Counted from the first letter of the stretch, positions 17,779 through 27,341 are shown. The stretch: 64,000 bases of DNA from Frigoribacterium endophyticum (GCF_011759585.1 NZ_JAAOYV010000004.1:1-64000); one strand, 5' to 3'. Program-made: numbers and translations. The notes: generated by a model from the sequence alone, not told the origin.

Positions 17779-19353
17779 TCAGGAGCCGGAGGCGCGCCGC
17801 AGCCGGGCGAGCAGCTCCGGCCCGCGCTCGTCGAGCGAGCGTCCGCCGCGCACGACGCCGACCACCACGAGCACCCCGCCGAGCAGCAGGCCCACGACCA
17901 GCGCCGCGACCCCGAGCAGCAGGCTGCCCTGGGCCAGGGCGACGAGCCCCAGCGCGATCTCGGGCAGCGCGAACGCGAACGACAGTGCCCACGCCGCGTA
18001 CATGCCGAGCGCCGACGTCAGGCTGGCGCCCTGAGGCGACTTGAACGGGCTCTCGCCCGCCGCGGGCACCGGCATCAGGAAGCGGGTCGACGCCACGCTC
18101 GAGACCCCGAAGCCGGTGAGCATGACGCCCAGGCCGATGCCGAGCAGCGCGGGTGCCTTCGTCAGCTCGCCGAGCACGGCGAGGGGCACGAGGGTCGCGA
18201 CGACCACCACGGGCACCGCGAAGAGCGAGAGCGTGATGACGCGCCCCGCCCGGTCGGCACGGCCGGAGACCCCGGTGGAGAGGTGCGCGGCGAACGCGGT
18301 GCCGTCGTACGACACGTCGGCGCACAGGGTCACGGCGAGCAGGGCGGCGATGCCCGGGCCGAGCGCGTAGAGCAGCCAGTCGCTGCCCGTCGTCGCGGCG
18401 AGGAACACCGCGAGCACCGGCAGCAGCGGCACGATCACGAGCGAGCCGCCGTAGCGCGGGTCGCGCAGCCAGTAGACGGCCGTGCGGGCCGAGACGGCGC
18501 CGGTCGGCGTCGCCGGGAACCAGCGGAACGGCCCGAGGCCCTTCGAGCGACCCGAGGCGGCCGCGCCCGGCGACGAGACCAACGCGGCCCGCAGCCCGAC
18601 GCGCCAGAGCAGCAGCAGCACGGCCAGGGTGGCGAGGGCGATCAGGGCCTTGACCCCCGCCTCCCCGGGGCGGCCCAGGGCGAGGTCGCCCGGCACCGAC
18701 CAGACGGCCCCGAGGGGCGTGAACGAGAGGACCCCGGCGATCTTCGGCAGGTCGTCGCGCAGGCTCGAGAGGCCCGTGCCCGCCAGCACGATCAGGGGCC
18801 CGGCGAGGATGAGCGGCACGAAGACGAGCACGCCCATCACCTCGCGGTAGCGACGGTGGGCGCCGAGCGAGCTCGTCAGCGACTCGAGCGCGCGCGACGC
18901 GGCGATGCACGTGAGCACCCCGACGACGCCGCAGACGACGGCGGTGAGCAGCGACAGCGGGTGCTGCCACCAGCTCAGCCCGGTCGCGACACCGGCGACG
19001 AGGGTGACGAGCCCCGGCACGCCGAGCACCCCGCACGCCAGCAGGGCCACGAGGAGGCGGTCGGCCGGCAGCGGGAACGCCCGCAGCTTCGAGATCGCGA
19101 GCGTCTGGTCGACTCCGCGCAGCAGCAGCGGCACGACGACCCAGCCGAGCACGGCGACCGAGCCGCCCAGCACCCCGACCGTCCACGCCCAGGTCTCGGG
19201 CGCGAACGACAGCGCGAACAGCCCGCCGACGAGGAGGGCGAGGATGCCGAGGCCGTAGAGGAGCCCGATGATCGCGGCGATCAGCTGCCAGGTGCTGCGA
19301 CGGAACCCGTTCAGCATCACCCGCCAGCGGAGGCTCAGGAGGTGCGCAACCAC
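17779..19353 (-). CDS. ABC transporter permease (multi-helix)
   Basis: A 524-residue membrane protein with about twelve hydrophobic segments, beginning MVAHLLSLRWRVMLNGFRR. It looks like the permease of an export-type ABC system and pairs with the ATPase gene just upstream, whose last 19 bp it overlaps. AGGGG lies 5 nt before the GTG start. Similar gene pairs are predicted exporters in actinobacteria; the substrate is unknown. Its 3' end is convergent with the gene ending at 17745. Confidence 0.82.
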   Translation of the reverse strand: MVAHLLSLRWRVMLNGFRRSTWQLIAAIIGLLYGLGILALLVGGLFALSFAPETWAWTVGVLGGSVAVLGWVVVPLLLRGVDQTLAISKLRAFPLPADRLLVALLACGVLGVPGLVTLVAGVATGLSWWQHPLSLLTAVVCGVVGVLTCIAASRALESLTSSLGAHRRYREVMGVLVFVPLILAGPLIVLAGTGLSSLRDDLPKIAGVLSFTPLGAVWSVPGDLALGRPGEAGVKALIALATLAVLLLLWRVGLRAALVSSPGAAASGRSKGLGPFRWFPATPTGAVSARTAVYWLRDPRYGGSLVIVPLLPVLAVFLAATTGSDWLLYALGPGIAALLAVTLCADVSYDGTAFAAHLSTGVSGRADRAGRVITLSLFAVPVVVVATLVPLAVLGELTKAPALLGIGLGVMLTGFGVSSVASTRFLMPVPAAGESPFKSPQGASLTSALGMYAAWALSFAFALPEIALGLVALAQGSLLLGVAALVVGLLLGGVLVVVGVVRGGRSLDERGPELLARLRRASGS

Positions 19354-20207
19354 GAGGGCCCCTGTGCGTGCTGACGGCCGCCGACGAGCTCGACGAAGCG
19401 GTCTTCGAGGCTGGAGCCGGCGCGCACCTCGTCGGTCGTGCCCGCCGCGAGCACGCGGCCCGACGACACGACGGCGACGTGGTCGCACATGCGCTGCACG
19501 AGGTCCATCGAGTGGCTCGAGACGATGACGGTGCCGCCGCCCTCCACGTAGCCGTGCAGGATGTCGCGGATGTTCGCCGCCGAGACCGGGTCGACCGACT
19601 CGAACGGCTCGTCGAGCACGAGGAGGCGCGGGGCGTGGACGAGCGCGCAGGCCAGCGCCACCTTCTTGGTCATGCCCGCGGAGTAGTCGACGACGAGCGT
19701 GCCGCCCGCCTCGCGGAGGTCGAGCAGGTCGAGCAGGTCGCCCACCCGGAGGGCGGTCGTCGCGCGGTCCATCCCGTTGAGGAGGCCGTGGTACGTCACG
19801 AGCTGCTCGCCGGTCAGCCGGTCGAACAGGGCGACGCCGTCGCTCAGCACGCCGACGAGCGACTTGGCGCGGACGGGGTCGCTCCACACGTCGGTGCCGA
19901 GCACCTCGATGGTGCCGGCGTCCGGGCGCAGCAGGCCGGTCGCCATCGACAGGGTGGTCGTCTTGCCCGCGCCGTTCGGGCCGACCAGCCCGTAGAAGGA
20001 GCCGAGCGGCACCGTGAGGTCGAGGCCGTCGACGGCCACCTTGGGGCCGAACGCCTTGCGGAGGCCGGCGATGCGGAGGGCCGGTGCGGCGCCGGGGGCG
20101 GCGGTCGCGGCCGGGGCGGCGCCGGGGGCCGGGGCCTTCTCGGGCACCGCGGGCGGGCGCACGGTCGCGGTGTCGTCGGGGGGCACGGGGGAGCCGAGGT
20201 CGCTCAT
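19335..20207 (-). CDS. ABC transporter ATP-binding protein
   Basis: A 290-residue ATPase. Walker A is GPNGAGKTTT (Lys82), Walker B is LLVLDEPFESVD and the H-loop is SSHSMD. The signature loop is unusual, DYSAGMTKK instead of LSGGQ, which is common in two-component exporters of this type. A roughly 40-residue Pro/Ala-rich head precedes the domain. A TAGGCT box (20215-20220) ends 7 nt before the ATG, suggesting a leaderless start. It is co-transcribed with the permease gene that follows. Confidence 0.92.
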   Translation of the reverse strand: MSDLGSPVPPDDTATVRPPAVPEKAPAPGAAPAATAAPGAAPALRIAGLRKAFGPKVAVDGLDLTVPLGSFYGLVGPNGAGKTTTLSMATGLLRPDAGTIEVLGTDVWSDPVRAKSLVGVLSDGVALFDRLTGEQLVTYHGLLNGMDRATTALRVGDLLDLLDLREAGGTLVVDYSAGMTKKVALACALVHAPRLLVLDEPFESVDPVSAANIRDILHGYVEGGGTVIVSSHSMDLVQRMCDHVAVVSSGRVLAAGTTDEVRAGSSLEDRFVELVGGRQHAQGPSWLRTS

Positions 20208-20296
20208 GGGCACGAGCCTATTGACGACGGCTCGGGTCGGCCACCGTCTCGTGGGGGAGGCACGGCCGCCCAGGCCGACCCGCGCCTCCCTCACGG

Positions 20297-21757
20297 TCAG
20301 CTGAGCTGGTTCGCCTCGACCCAGGCCAGGTACTCGGGGGTGACCGAGCCGGTGACGTAGTCGCCGGTGAAGCAGCTCATCTCGAGGTCGACGACGTCGC
20401 TGCCCTCGGTGATGGCGCTCCGCATGTCTTCGACCTCCTGGTAGATCAGGTGGTCGGCGCCGAGCTCGCGCGCGATCTCGGGGATCTTGCGGTCGTGGGC
20501 GATGAGCTCGTGCCGGGTCGGCATGTTGATGCCGTAGACGTGCGGGTAGCGCACCGGAGGCGCGGCGGAGGTGAAGGTGACCTCGTTCGCCCCGGCGGCG
20601 CGGGCCATCTCGACGATCTCGCGCGAGGTCGTGCCGCGCACGATGGAGTCGTCGACGATGAGGATGTTCTTGCCCTTGAACTCGCTCGACATCGCGTTGA
20701 GCTTCTGGCGCACGGAGCGCTTGCGCTCCGCCTGCCCCGGCATGATGAAGGTGCGGCCCACGTAGCGGTTCTTGTAGAAGCCCTCGCGGTACTCGATGCC
20801 GAGCTTGCGGGCGACCTGCATGGCGGCGGGCCGCGACGAGTCGGGGATGGGCATGACCACGTCGATGTCGCCGGTCGGCGCGTAGGTCGCGATCGTGTCG
20901 GCGAGGCGGTCGCCGAGGCGGAGGCGCGCGTCGTAGACCGAGATGCCGTTCATCACGGAGTCGGGCCGGGCCAGGTACACGTACTCGAACGAGCAGGGCA
21001 CCAGGCGGGGCGCCGCGTGGCACTGCTTCGAGACCATCTCGCCGTCGAGCGAGACGAACACGGCCTCGCCGGGGGCGACGTCGCGGACGATCTCGTAGCC
21101 GCCCGACTCGAGCACGAGCGACTCGCTCGCGACGATCCACTCGTCGCGCTGCCCGTCGGCGGCCTTGCGGCGGCCGAGCACGAGCGGACGGATGCCGAAC
21201 GGGTCGCGGAAGGCGAGCAGACCGTGGCCGGCGATCATCGCGATCGCGGCGTACGAGCCCTGCACGCGGTCGTGCACGCGGGTGACCGCCGCGAAGATCT
21301 GCTCGGGGTCGAGGTCGGTGCCGTTGACCTGCTCCTGCAGCTCGTGGGCGAGCACGTTCACGAGCAGCTCGGTGTCGCTGTTCGTGTTGAGGTGACGGCG
21401 GTCGACGTGGAAGAGCTCGCTGGTCAGCTCACGCGTGTTCGTGAGGTTGCCGTTGTGCACGAGGACGATGCCGTAGGGGGCGTTCACGTAGAACGGCTGC
21501 GCCTCCTGCTCGTTCGTCGCCGCGCCCTTCGTGGCGTAGCGGACGTGGCCGAGGCCCATCGTGCCGAGCAGCGCCCGCATGTCACGCGTGCGGAAGCCCT
21601 CGCGGACCTGCCCCTTGGTCTTGTGCACGTGGAAGATGCCGCGCTCGGCGGTCGCGATGCCGGTGCTGTCCTGCCCGCGGTGCTGCAGCAGGAGGAGGGA
21701 GTCGTAGACGAGTTGATTTGCTGGCTCGTGCGCGACGAGACCGACGATGCCGCACAT
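20297..21757 (-). CDS. purF: Amidophosphoribosyltransferase
   Basis: First committed step of purine synthesis: PRPP plus glutamine gives phosphoribosylamine. The 486-residue enzyme starts MCGIVGLV, so Cys2 becomes the N-terminal nucleophile with no propeptide. It has RGQDSTGIAT and LVHNGNLTN in the glutaminase half and the PRPP site ILIVDDSIVRGTTSREIV in the transferase half. A ribosome-binding GGAG lies 9 nt upstream and a TACGGT -10-like box further up. It is divergent from purM, 71 bp away, so the two may share control. Confidence 0.97.
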   Translation of the reverse strand: MCGIVGLVAHEPANQLVYDSLLLLQHRGQDSTGIATAERGIFHVHKTKGQVREGFRTRDMRALLGTMGLGHVRYATKGAATNEQEAQPFYVNAPYGIVLVHNGNLTNTRELTSELFHVDRRHLNTNSDTELLVNVLAHELQEQVNGTDLDPEQIFAAVTRVHDRVQGSYAAIAMIAGHGLLAFRDPFGIRPLVLGRRKAADGQRDEWIVASESLVLESGGYEIVRDVAPGEAVFVSLDGEMVSKQCHAAPRLVPCSFEYVYLARPDSVMNGISVYDARLRLGDRLADTIATYAPTGDIDVVMPIPDSSRPAAMQVARKLGIEYREGFYKNRYVGRTFIMPGQAERKRSVRQKLNAMSSEFKGKNILIVDDSIVRGTTSREIVEMARAAGANEVTFTSAAPPVRYPHVYGINMPTRHELIAHDRKIPEIARELGADHLIYQEVEDMRSAITEGSDVVDLEMSCFTGDYVTGSVTPEYLAWVEANQLS

Positions 21758-21828
21758 GCGGATCTGGCTCCAGACCGTAGAGTTGGGGTTACTGCGTCAG
21801 TCTGCCACGACACCGAACGGATGAACGA

Positions 21829-22953
21829 ATGGTGACCTCCCCTGCCCCCTCGAGCAGCGCCTCCTACGCGGCGGCGGGGGTCGACACCGCCGCGGGCGAC
21901 CGTGCCGTCGAGCTGATGAAGGCGGCCGTCAGCGCCACACACGGGCCCGGCGTCGTCGGCGGGGTCGGCGGCTTCGCGGGGATGTTCGACGTGTCGTTCC
22001 TCAAGGACTACGACCGGCCGCTGCTCGCGACCTCGACCGACGGCGTCGGCACGAAGGTCGCGATCGCGCAGGCCCTCGACAAGCACGACACCATCGGGCA
22101 GGACCTCGTGGGCATGGTCGTCGACGACATCGTCGTCGTCGGCGCTCGCCCCCTCGTGATGACCGACTACATCGCCTGCGGCCGCGTCGTGCCCGCCCGC
22201 ATCGCGTCGATCGTCGAGGGCATCGCCCGCGCCTGCTCGGAGACCGGCACCGCCCTGGTCGGCGGCGAGACCGCAGAGCACCCCGGCCTGCTCGGCCTCG
22301 ACGACTACGACGTCGCCGGCGCCGCGGTGGGCGTCGTCGAGGCCGGCTCGCAGCTCGGCGAGCACCTCGTCGTCGACGGCGACGTCGTGCTGGCCCTCGC
22401 GTCGTCGGGGCTGCACTCGAACGGCTTCTCGCTCGTGCGGCACATCCTCGCCTCGCGCGACCTCGGCTACACCGACAGCGTCGACGAGCTCTCGGGCACC
22501 CTCGGCGAGGCCCTGCTCGAGCCCACCCGCCTCTACACCGCGCCCCTGCTGCGCGTGCTCGACGACCCGGCGCTCGCCGGGGCCGTGCACTCGCTCAGCC
22601 ACGTCACCGGCGGCGGCATCGCCGCGAACCTCGCCCGCGTGCTGCCCCGCGGGTCGTGGACGGAGGTCGACCGCACCACCTGGTCGCCCGCACCCGTCTT
22701 CCGCGTGCTCAGCGAGCTCGCCGGCTCGACGCTCGAGTCGAGCGAGGGCACCTGGAACCTCGGCATCGGCATGATCGCCGTCGTCGCGGCCGACCGTGCC
22801 GCCGCCGTCACCGCGGCCCTCGCGGCCGACGGCGTCGAGACGTGGCAGGTCGGCACCGTCGCCACGTCGACCCGCGACCTCAGCGGCTTCGAGCAGGGCG
22901 CCAAGGGCGTCGACGGCGGGGCCGTGCGCCTCGTGGGGGCGTACGCGGGCTGA
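21829..22953 (+). CDS. purM: Phosphoribosylformylglycinamidine cyclo-ligase
   Basis: AIR synthetase, fifth step of IMP synthesis. The 374-residue protein has SYAAAGVDTAAGDRAVELMK, ATSTDGVGTKVAIA, the GGETAEHPG motif and HVTGGGIAANLARVLP, all typical of PurM. The start could be ATG 21829 or the next codon, GTG 21832. It is divergent from purF. With purLQS and purDC in the window, six of the IMP-pathway activities are encoded within 20 kb but in four transcription units. Confidence 0.96.
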   Translation: MVTSPAPSSSASYAAAGVDTAAGDRAVELMKAAVSATHGPGVVGGVGGFAGMFDVSFLKDYDRPLLATSTDGVGTKVAIAQALDKHDTIGQDLVGMVVDDIVVVGARPLVMTDYIACGRVVPARIASIVEGIARACSETGTALVGGETAEHPGLLGLDDYDVAGAAVGVVEAGSQLGEHLVVDGDVVLALASSGLHSNGFSLVRHILASRDLGYTDSVDELSGTLGEALLEPTRLYTAPLLRVLDDPALAGAVHSLSHVTGGGIAANLARVLPRGSWTEVDRTTWSPAPVFRVLSELAGSTLESSEGTWNLGIGMIAVVAADRAAAVTAALAADGVETWQVGTVATSTRDLSGFEQGAKGVDGGAVRLVGAYAG

Positions 22954-23283
22954 GGTGGTGCGGGCGGGGTCGCTGCTCGCTCACCCGCGACTCCCCCTTT
23001 TTCTGCAAATGCCGACCGACGAGCCTGCAATGCGGAGGAATCCGGGTACCAGAGGGGCTCTGGGGGCGGAACGGTCGGCATCTGCCCGAGGAGGCGCGGG
23101 TCGGGTCGGCGGGGGCGGTCAGCGGAGACGGGGCGGCCGGGGCGGCGAGGCGGTGGCCGATCGCCACGGGCGGCCGAGGATGCGGGTGCGGCTGCGGGCG
23201 TCGCGCCGTAGGATCAGCGCACGCCCTCCGGGGCGCGACCCGACGACGACGTCGGGACGGACGACGAAGGAGTCGACCAGATC
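22954..23283. other. Intergenic gap holding one palindromic repeat element
   Basis: This 330-bp gap follows purM. It contains the ~84-bp inverted-end element at 23003-23086, one copy of the GGAGGCGCGGG motif at about 23089, and a TAGGAT -10-like box near 23208 that could serve the small gene at 23284. No convincing gene was seen. Confidence 0.6.
23003..23086. repeat. Inverted-end repeat element, copy 1
   Basis: The left end CTGCAAATGCCGACC and right end GGTCGGCATCTGC form an inverted repeat around a roughly 55-bp core that contains CCGGGTACCAG. Related copies lie at 31137-31216, 39560-39644, 39796-39880 and 40196-40280. Confidence 0.75.
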
Positions 23284-23475
23284 ATGACCACGCACCCGCA
23301 CGCCCTGCCCTCCCGCTCGACCCGCGCCTCCCGGGTGCCGGCCGCCTCCGCTGCTCGTCGCCCCGGCTACACGCCGGTGCGGAGCAGCCGCCGCGTGGCC
23401 GTCGTCACCGCGACGGGCCTCGTCGCCGTCGTCGCCGTGGGGCTGCTGCCGGTGCTCGCGCAGTTCGTCGGCTAA
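23284..23475 (+). CDS. Small single-helix membrane protein
   Basis: A 63-residue ORF with a basic N-terminus and one hydrophobic helix near the C-terminus (VAVVTATGLVAVVAVGLLPVLAQFV). AAGGAG lies about 13 nt before the ATG, a rather long spacing, and a TAGGAT box is further upstream. It is followed by two hairpins. No family is recognised. It may be a real membrane microprotein, but a small chance ORF cannot be excluded. Confidence 0.5.
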   Translation: MTTHPHALPSRSTRASRVPAASAARRPGYTPVRSSRRVAVVTATGLVAVVAVGLLPVLAQFVG

Positions 23476-23490
23476 GGAGCTGCTGATCGG

Positions 23491-23550
23491 CGGGGCGCTG
23501 CTCGCCCCGTCGGTCGAGCTCGCTGCCCAGGCGTGACTCAGCAGTCACGC
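23491..23550. terminator. Two terminator-like hairpins
   Basis: The first has a 7-bp stem CGGGGCG/CGCCCCG (23491-23509). The second has an 8-bp stem GCGTGACT/AGTCACGC (23531-23550) with a 4-nt loop. They separate the small plus-strand gene from the convergent VOC gene. Confidence 0.55.
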
Positions 23551-23591
23551 AGGAGTCGTCGGCGAGGCGCCGCTCGTCGGCGTCGGGCTGC

Positions 23592-23939
23592 TCAGAGGAC
23601 GCAGAACTCGTTGCCCTCGGGGTCGGCGAGCACGACCCACGACGCGTCGACCTGACCGACGTCGACGCGCGTCGCCCCGAGCCCGATGAGACGGTCGACC
23701 TCGGCGGCCTGCTCGTCGCGGCTGTCGGGTCGGAAGTCGAGGTGCAGCCGGTCTTTCACGGTCTTGGGCTCGTCGACGTGCACGAACAGGAGGCCGGGCA
23801 GCACGTCGGGCGCGGGCCGGATCTCGGGCTCGTCGTCGCCCGTCGAGACGACCACCCAGCCGAGGGCCTCGGCCCACCAGGCGGCGAGGGCGGCGGGGTC
23901 GCTCGAGTCGACCACCACTTGTTCCCAGGTGAGAGCCAT
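23592..23939 (-). CDS. Single-domain VOC (glyoxalase-like) protein
   Basis: A 115-residue protein covering one glyoxalase/bleomycin-resistance-type domain: WEQVVVDSSDPAALAAWWAEALGW at the start and ADPEGNEFCVL at the end. This is the metal-poor subfamily common in actinobacteria, and its substrate is unknown. The ATG start is clear, but no strong ribosome-binding site is visible. Confidence 0.82.
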   Translation of the reverse strand: MALTWEQVVVDSSDPAALAAWWAEALGWVVVSTGDDEPEIRPAPDVLPGLLFVHVDEPKTVKDRLHLDFRPDSRDEQAAEVDRLIGLGATRVDVGQVDASWVVLADPEGNEFCVL

Positions 23940-23984
23940 GCCGGTCAGCCCCGTCGTCTCAGGTCGCGCTCGTGAGCCGTCGGC

Positions 23985-24185
23985 TCAGGCGCTCTTGTCG
24001 TGCTCGTGGCCAGCGTCGTACTCGTCGTCGACGAAGTCGTCGGCCCACTTGTCGACGTACTCGTCGCCCGAGTCGCTCTTCGTGGCGAGTTCTTTCTCGA
24101 GCGCACCGTAGTTGGTGTCAGGGCTGAAGTATTTCAGCTCTCTGGCGACCTTGGTGTGCTTGGCTTTCTGACGGCCGCGCCCCAT
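23985..24185 (-). CDS. DUF3073 family protein
   Basis: A 66-residue highly charged protein starting MGRGRQKAKHTKVARELKY, the hallmark of DUF3073, a small family confined to actinobacteria and of unknown function. The segment KYFSPDTNYGALEKEL is strongly conserved in the family. A GAGGGGG ribosome-binding site lies upstream of the ATG. It is transcribed separately, with a long AT-richer leader to about 24290. Confidence 0.92.
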   Translation of the reverse strand: MGRGRQKAKHTKVARELKYFSPDTNYGALEKELATKSDSGDEYVDKWADDFVDDEYDAGHEHDKSA

Positions 24186-24289
24186 GCGTGACCCCCTCTG
24201 CTCTCGGCCCGGAAACGGTGTCGGACGAACCGGGTACAGCCGACAGATGACAGTTGCAAAACTGGACACGATCTTATCACGGGGCCCCG

Positions 24290-24337
24290 CCGCCCCCGTC
24301 CCCCCGACCGAGTGCTGTGCCGGGGGCGCGGGGGCGG
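24290..24337 (-). terminator. Terminator of the sugar operon
   Basis: The GC-rich arms CCGCCCCCGTCCCCCCG and CGGGGGCGCGGGGGCGG pair almost perfectly. The structure lies just beyond the stop codon of the debranching-type glucosidase gene, last in the minus-strand sugar operon. Confidence 0.55.
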
Positions 24338-24340
24338 TCG

Positions 24341-26365
24341 TCAGCGGGGCGGCGCGACGTCGTGGGTGGCCGCCCAGACCGCGACGGCGGCGGCCGCGGA
24401 CCACGCCTGTGGGCGGCACGACGCCGGGTACGGCACCGGCGACGGCACTTCGCCGCGGTCGTCGCCGGAGTGCAGCTCGGGCATGCGGTGGTCGAACGAC
24501 GGCGCCGCCGCGAGCAGGCCCTCGGCGAGGGAGCGCGCCTCGTCGTCGAAGCCCGCGCGCGCGAGGCCCGAGACCGCGACGGCGGTGTCGTGCGTCCACA
24601 CGCTGCCCCCGTGGTAGCTCAGGGGCCAGAACCCCGCGGCGTCGCTCGACAGGGTGCGGAGCCCGAAGCCGGCCGCCAGCTCGGGCGACACGAGCCGGGC
24701 GGCGACCAGCGCCTCCTCGTGCTCGTCGAGCAGGCCGGTGCCGAGCAGGTGGCCCAGGTTGCTCGTGACGGTGTCGACCGGCCGCTTGGCCGCGTCGAGC
24801 GCGATGGCCGGGTAGGCCCCGGCCGCGTCGGAGACCCAGAAGGAGGCGCGGAACCGGTCGCGCAGGCGCTCCGCCCACGTGCGCCAGGCGGCGCCCCCGT
24901 CGCGCCCGAAGTGGTCGAGCAGGTCGGCGCCGTGCACCGCCGCCTCGTAGGCGTACGCCTGGACCTCGCAGAGCGCGATTGGCCCCTCGGCCAGGCGGCC
25001 GTCGTGCCACTGGACGCTGTCGCCGCTGTCCTTCCAGCCCTGGTTGGCGAGGCCGTGCCCCGTCTCGTCGACGTACTCGAGCAGGCCGTCGCCGTCGCTG
25101 TCGCCGCTGTCGCGCATCCAGGCGAGGGCCGCCTCCGCCGCGGGCAGCAGCGCCTCGACCTCCGCGTCGGGCAGGCCCCAGCGCCACGCGTCGTGCAGCA
25201 GGCAGACCCAGAGCGGGGTCGCGTCGACCGTGCCGTAGTAGAGCGGAGGCAGGCTGACGCCCTCGCCGGGGATGGTGAGGGTCTGCTGCCGCAGCTCGTG
25301 CATCACCTTGCCCGGCTGCTCGGCGGTGTCGGGCACGGAGGCGGTTCCCTGCAGGCGCGCGAGGGCCCGGAGCGTGCCCGCCGCGACCGTGCGGTCGAGC
25401 GGCAGGGTGAAGCGGGCCGCCCAGATCGAGTCCCGCCCGAAGAGCGTGAAGAACCACGGTGCCCCGGCCGCGTAGAACACGTCGCCGGGCTCGTCGGCGG
25501 TCGTCAGCCGCAGCGCCGCGAGGTCGTCGTGCGCCCGGTCGAGCCACCGGGCCAGGCGGTCGTCGCGCGGCGCCGGGTCGGGCTCGGCCCAGGCGAGCGG
25601 GCCCGCGACGCCGGCGACGACGGGGGAGGGGCGCGACGCGGTGAGGGCGAGGGCGACCGAGGCCGAGGCCCGGGGCGGCACCACCAGCCGCCACGTGGTC
25701 ACGAGACGGGTGCCGTCGTGCTGCACCGCGCCTCCGGCACCGCCGTCGACGCCGGCCGCGTCGAGGGAGACGGCGACGCCGTCGGAGGTCCAGGAGGCGC
25801 GGGCGCCGTCGCCCGCGACCGTCACGTCGTCGGGGCGCCCGCCCGGCAGCCCGGCCTTGACCAGCTCGAGGGGGGCCGCGTCGGGCCGCAGCGCGAGCGC
25901 GACGGTCAGCGTCAGCTCGCGGTCGAGCCGCGACGTCACGGTCAGTCGGTCACGCATGCCGCCCACGTCGACCGAGCGCAGCACCGACAGGCGGACTCCG
26001 GGGTCGGCCCCACGGTCGTCGACGCCGCGCAGCAGCGACTCGACCCGCAGCGTCGACGCGTCGACGGCGACCGTCGCGACGGTCTCGGGCACGCGCCCGT
26101 CGACCGTCAGCGTCAGCTCGTCGACGAGGCGCACGTCGCCGAGGTAGAAGCCGTGCACCGCGGCCCGGCCCATCGTGCCGTCGTCGGACGACCAGGCCTG
26201 CGCCGGGGCGCGGAGCACGACGGTCTCGGCGGCGAGGAAGGGCTGGAGGCCGGGGTGCTCGGTGCTGGCCTGGTCGTCAGTCCTGGTTCGGTGCTCGGTG
26301 CCGGCCGGGTCGGCGGCTCCGTCGCGCTGGTCGGCGGGGCGGGGGTGGGCGGCGGTCTCGGTCAT
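24341..26365 (-). CDS. Amylo-alpha-1,6-glucosidase / glycogen-debranching-type protein
   Basis: A 674-residue cytoplasmic glycoside hydrolase. The N-terminal part (about 40-250) matches the glycogen-debranching N-terminal beta domain (LQPFLAAETVVLRAPAQAW..., HGFYLGDVRLVDEL). The C-terminal (alpha/alpha)6 part has APWFFTLFGRDSIWAARF, LEYVDETGHGLANQGWKDS and SLPPLYYGTVDATPLW, typical of the amylo-1,6-glucosidase family. It is the last gene of an operon with a sugar-binding lipoprotein and two permeases, so it probably hydrolyses the imported oligosaccharide. The exact glucoside is unknown. Confidence 0.88.
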   Translation of the reverse strand: MTETAAHPRPADQRDGAADPAGTEHRTRTDDQASTEHPGLQPFLAAETVVLRAPAQAWSSDDGTMGRAAVHGFYLGDVRLVDELTLTVDGRVPETVATVAVDASTLRVESLLRGVDDRGADPGVRLSVLRSVDVGGMRDRLTVTSRLDRELTLTVALALRPDAAPLELVKAGLPGGRPDDVTVAGDGARASWTSDGVAVSLDAAGVDGGAGGAVQHDGTRLVTTWRLVVPPRASASVALALTASRPSPVVAGVAGPLAWAEPDPAPRDDRLARWLDRAHDDLAALRLTTADEPGDVFYAAGAPWFFTLFGRDSIWAARFTLPLDRTVAAGTLRALARLQGTASVPDTAEQPGKVMHELRQQTLTIPGEGVSLPPLYYGTVDATPLWVCLLHDAWRWGLPDAEVEALLPAAEAALAWMRDSGDSDGDGLLEYVDETGHGLANQGWKDSGDSVQWHDGRLAEGPIALCEVQAYAYEAAVHGADLLDHFGRDGGAAWRTWAERLRDRFRASFWVSDAAGAYPAIALDAAKRPVDTVTSNLGHLLGTGLLDEHEEALVAARLVSPELAAGFGLRTLSSDAAGFWPLSYHGGSVWTHDTAVAVSGLARAGFDDEARSLAEGLLAAAPSFDHRMPELHSGDDRGEVPSPVPYPASCRPQAWSAAAAVAVWAATHDVAPPR

Positions 26366-26414
26366 GTCGGTGCTCCGGGGGTCGGGGCGGGCGTGGGGAG
26401 GGGGCCGGCGGGGC

Positions 26415-27341
26415 TCACTCCTTCACCGCGCCGTCGCTGGCGTTCATGATGCGGCGCTGGAAGACGAAGAACACGAGCGCGACGGGCACGGTCATGATCG
26501 CCGCGGCGGCCAGCTTGATCGGGTACTGCGACCCCTGGCTGAGCTGCCCGGAGGCGAGGCTCGCGACGCCCTTGGTGAGGGTGGTCAGCTGGGGGGACTG
26601 GGTCGAGACGATGAAGTGCGAGAGCTCGTTCCACGAGCCCTGGAACGACAGGATGACGATCGTCACGAGGGCGGGCCGCGCCATCGGCAGCACGATCGAC
26701 CAGAAGACCCGGAAGGTGCCGGCTCCGTCGATGCGCGCCTGCTCCTCGACGCTGCGGGGGATCGACTCGAAGAAGTTCTTCATGATGAAGACGCCCGCCG
26801 CGTCGGTCAGCAGCGGCACGATCATGCCCGAGTACGAGTCGTACATGCCGAGCTGGTTGATGACGAGGAACTTCGGGATGAGCAGCACCACGGTCGGCAC
26901 GGCCATCACGCCGACGAGCAGCACGAAGATGAGGCCGCGCCCCCGGAACTGCAGCCGGGCCAGGGCGTACCCCGCGAGCGAGTTGAAGAACACGCGCCCG
27001 GCCGTCACGAACACCGTGACGACGGCCGAGTTGGCGAACCAGGTCGGGAAGTCGCTGTTGAGGAACAGCTGCCGGTACGCCGCCGTGGTCGCCGTGGCCG
27101 GGATGAGCGAGAGCGGGTCGGACGCGGCCTCGGGGTCGGTCTTGAACGACGTCGCGACGTTGATGAGGAACGGTGCGATGTAGATCACCGCGATCACGAT
27201 CAGCACCGCGTAGAGCACCGAGGTGCCGACCACCCGGGCGGAGCTGCGCCGGGGCCGGCCCGCGGGGCGGGGAGCGGCGGGAGGCGCGGCGAGGGGGGAG
27301 GGCGCGGGGGTCGCGCCCTCGCGGGGCAGCGTCGCGGTCAT
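26415..27341 (-). CDS. Sugar ABC transporter permease, MalG type
   Basis: A 308-residue inner-membrane permease with six predicted helices and the EAA-loop motif EEQARIDGAG...WSIVLPMARPAL that contacts the ATPase. A Pro/Ala-rich cytoplasmic head (about 35 residues) precedes helix 1. The ATG at 27341 has AGGAG 8 nt upstream and overlaps the stop of the MalF-type gene by 4 nt. No ATPase gene is present, so a shared MsmK-type ATPase encoded elsewhere is expected. Confidence 0.93.
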   Translation of the reverse strand: MTATLPREGATPAPSPLAAPPAAPRPAGRPRRSSARVVGTSVLYAVLIVIAVIYIAPFLINVATSFKTDPEAASDPLSLIPATATTAAYRQLFLNSDFPTWFANSAVVTVFVTAGRVFFNSLAGYALARLQFRGRGLIFVLLVGVMAVPTVVLLIPKFLVINQLGMYDSYSGMIVPLLTDAAGVFIMKNFFESIPRSVEEQARIDGAGTFRVFWSIVLPMARPALVTIVILSFQGSWNELSHFIVSTQSPQLTTLTKGVASLASGQLSQGSQYPIKLAAAAIMTVPVALVFFVFQRRIMNASDGAVKE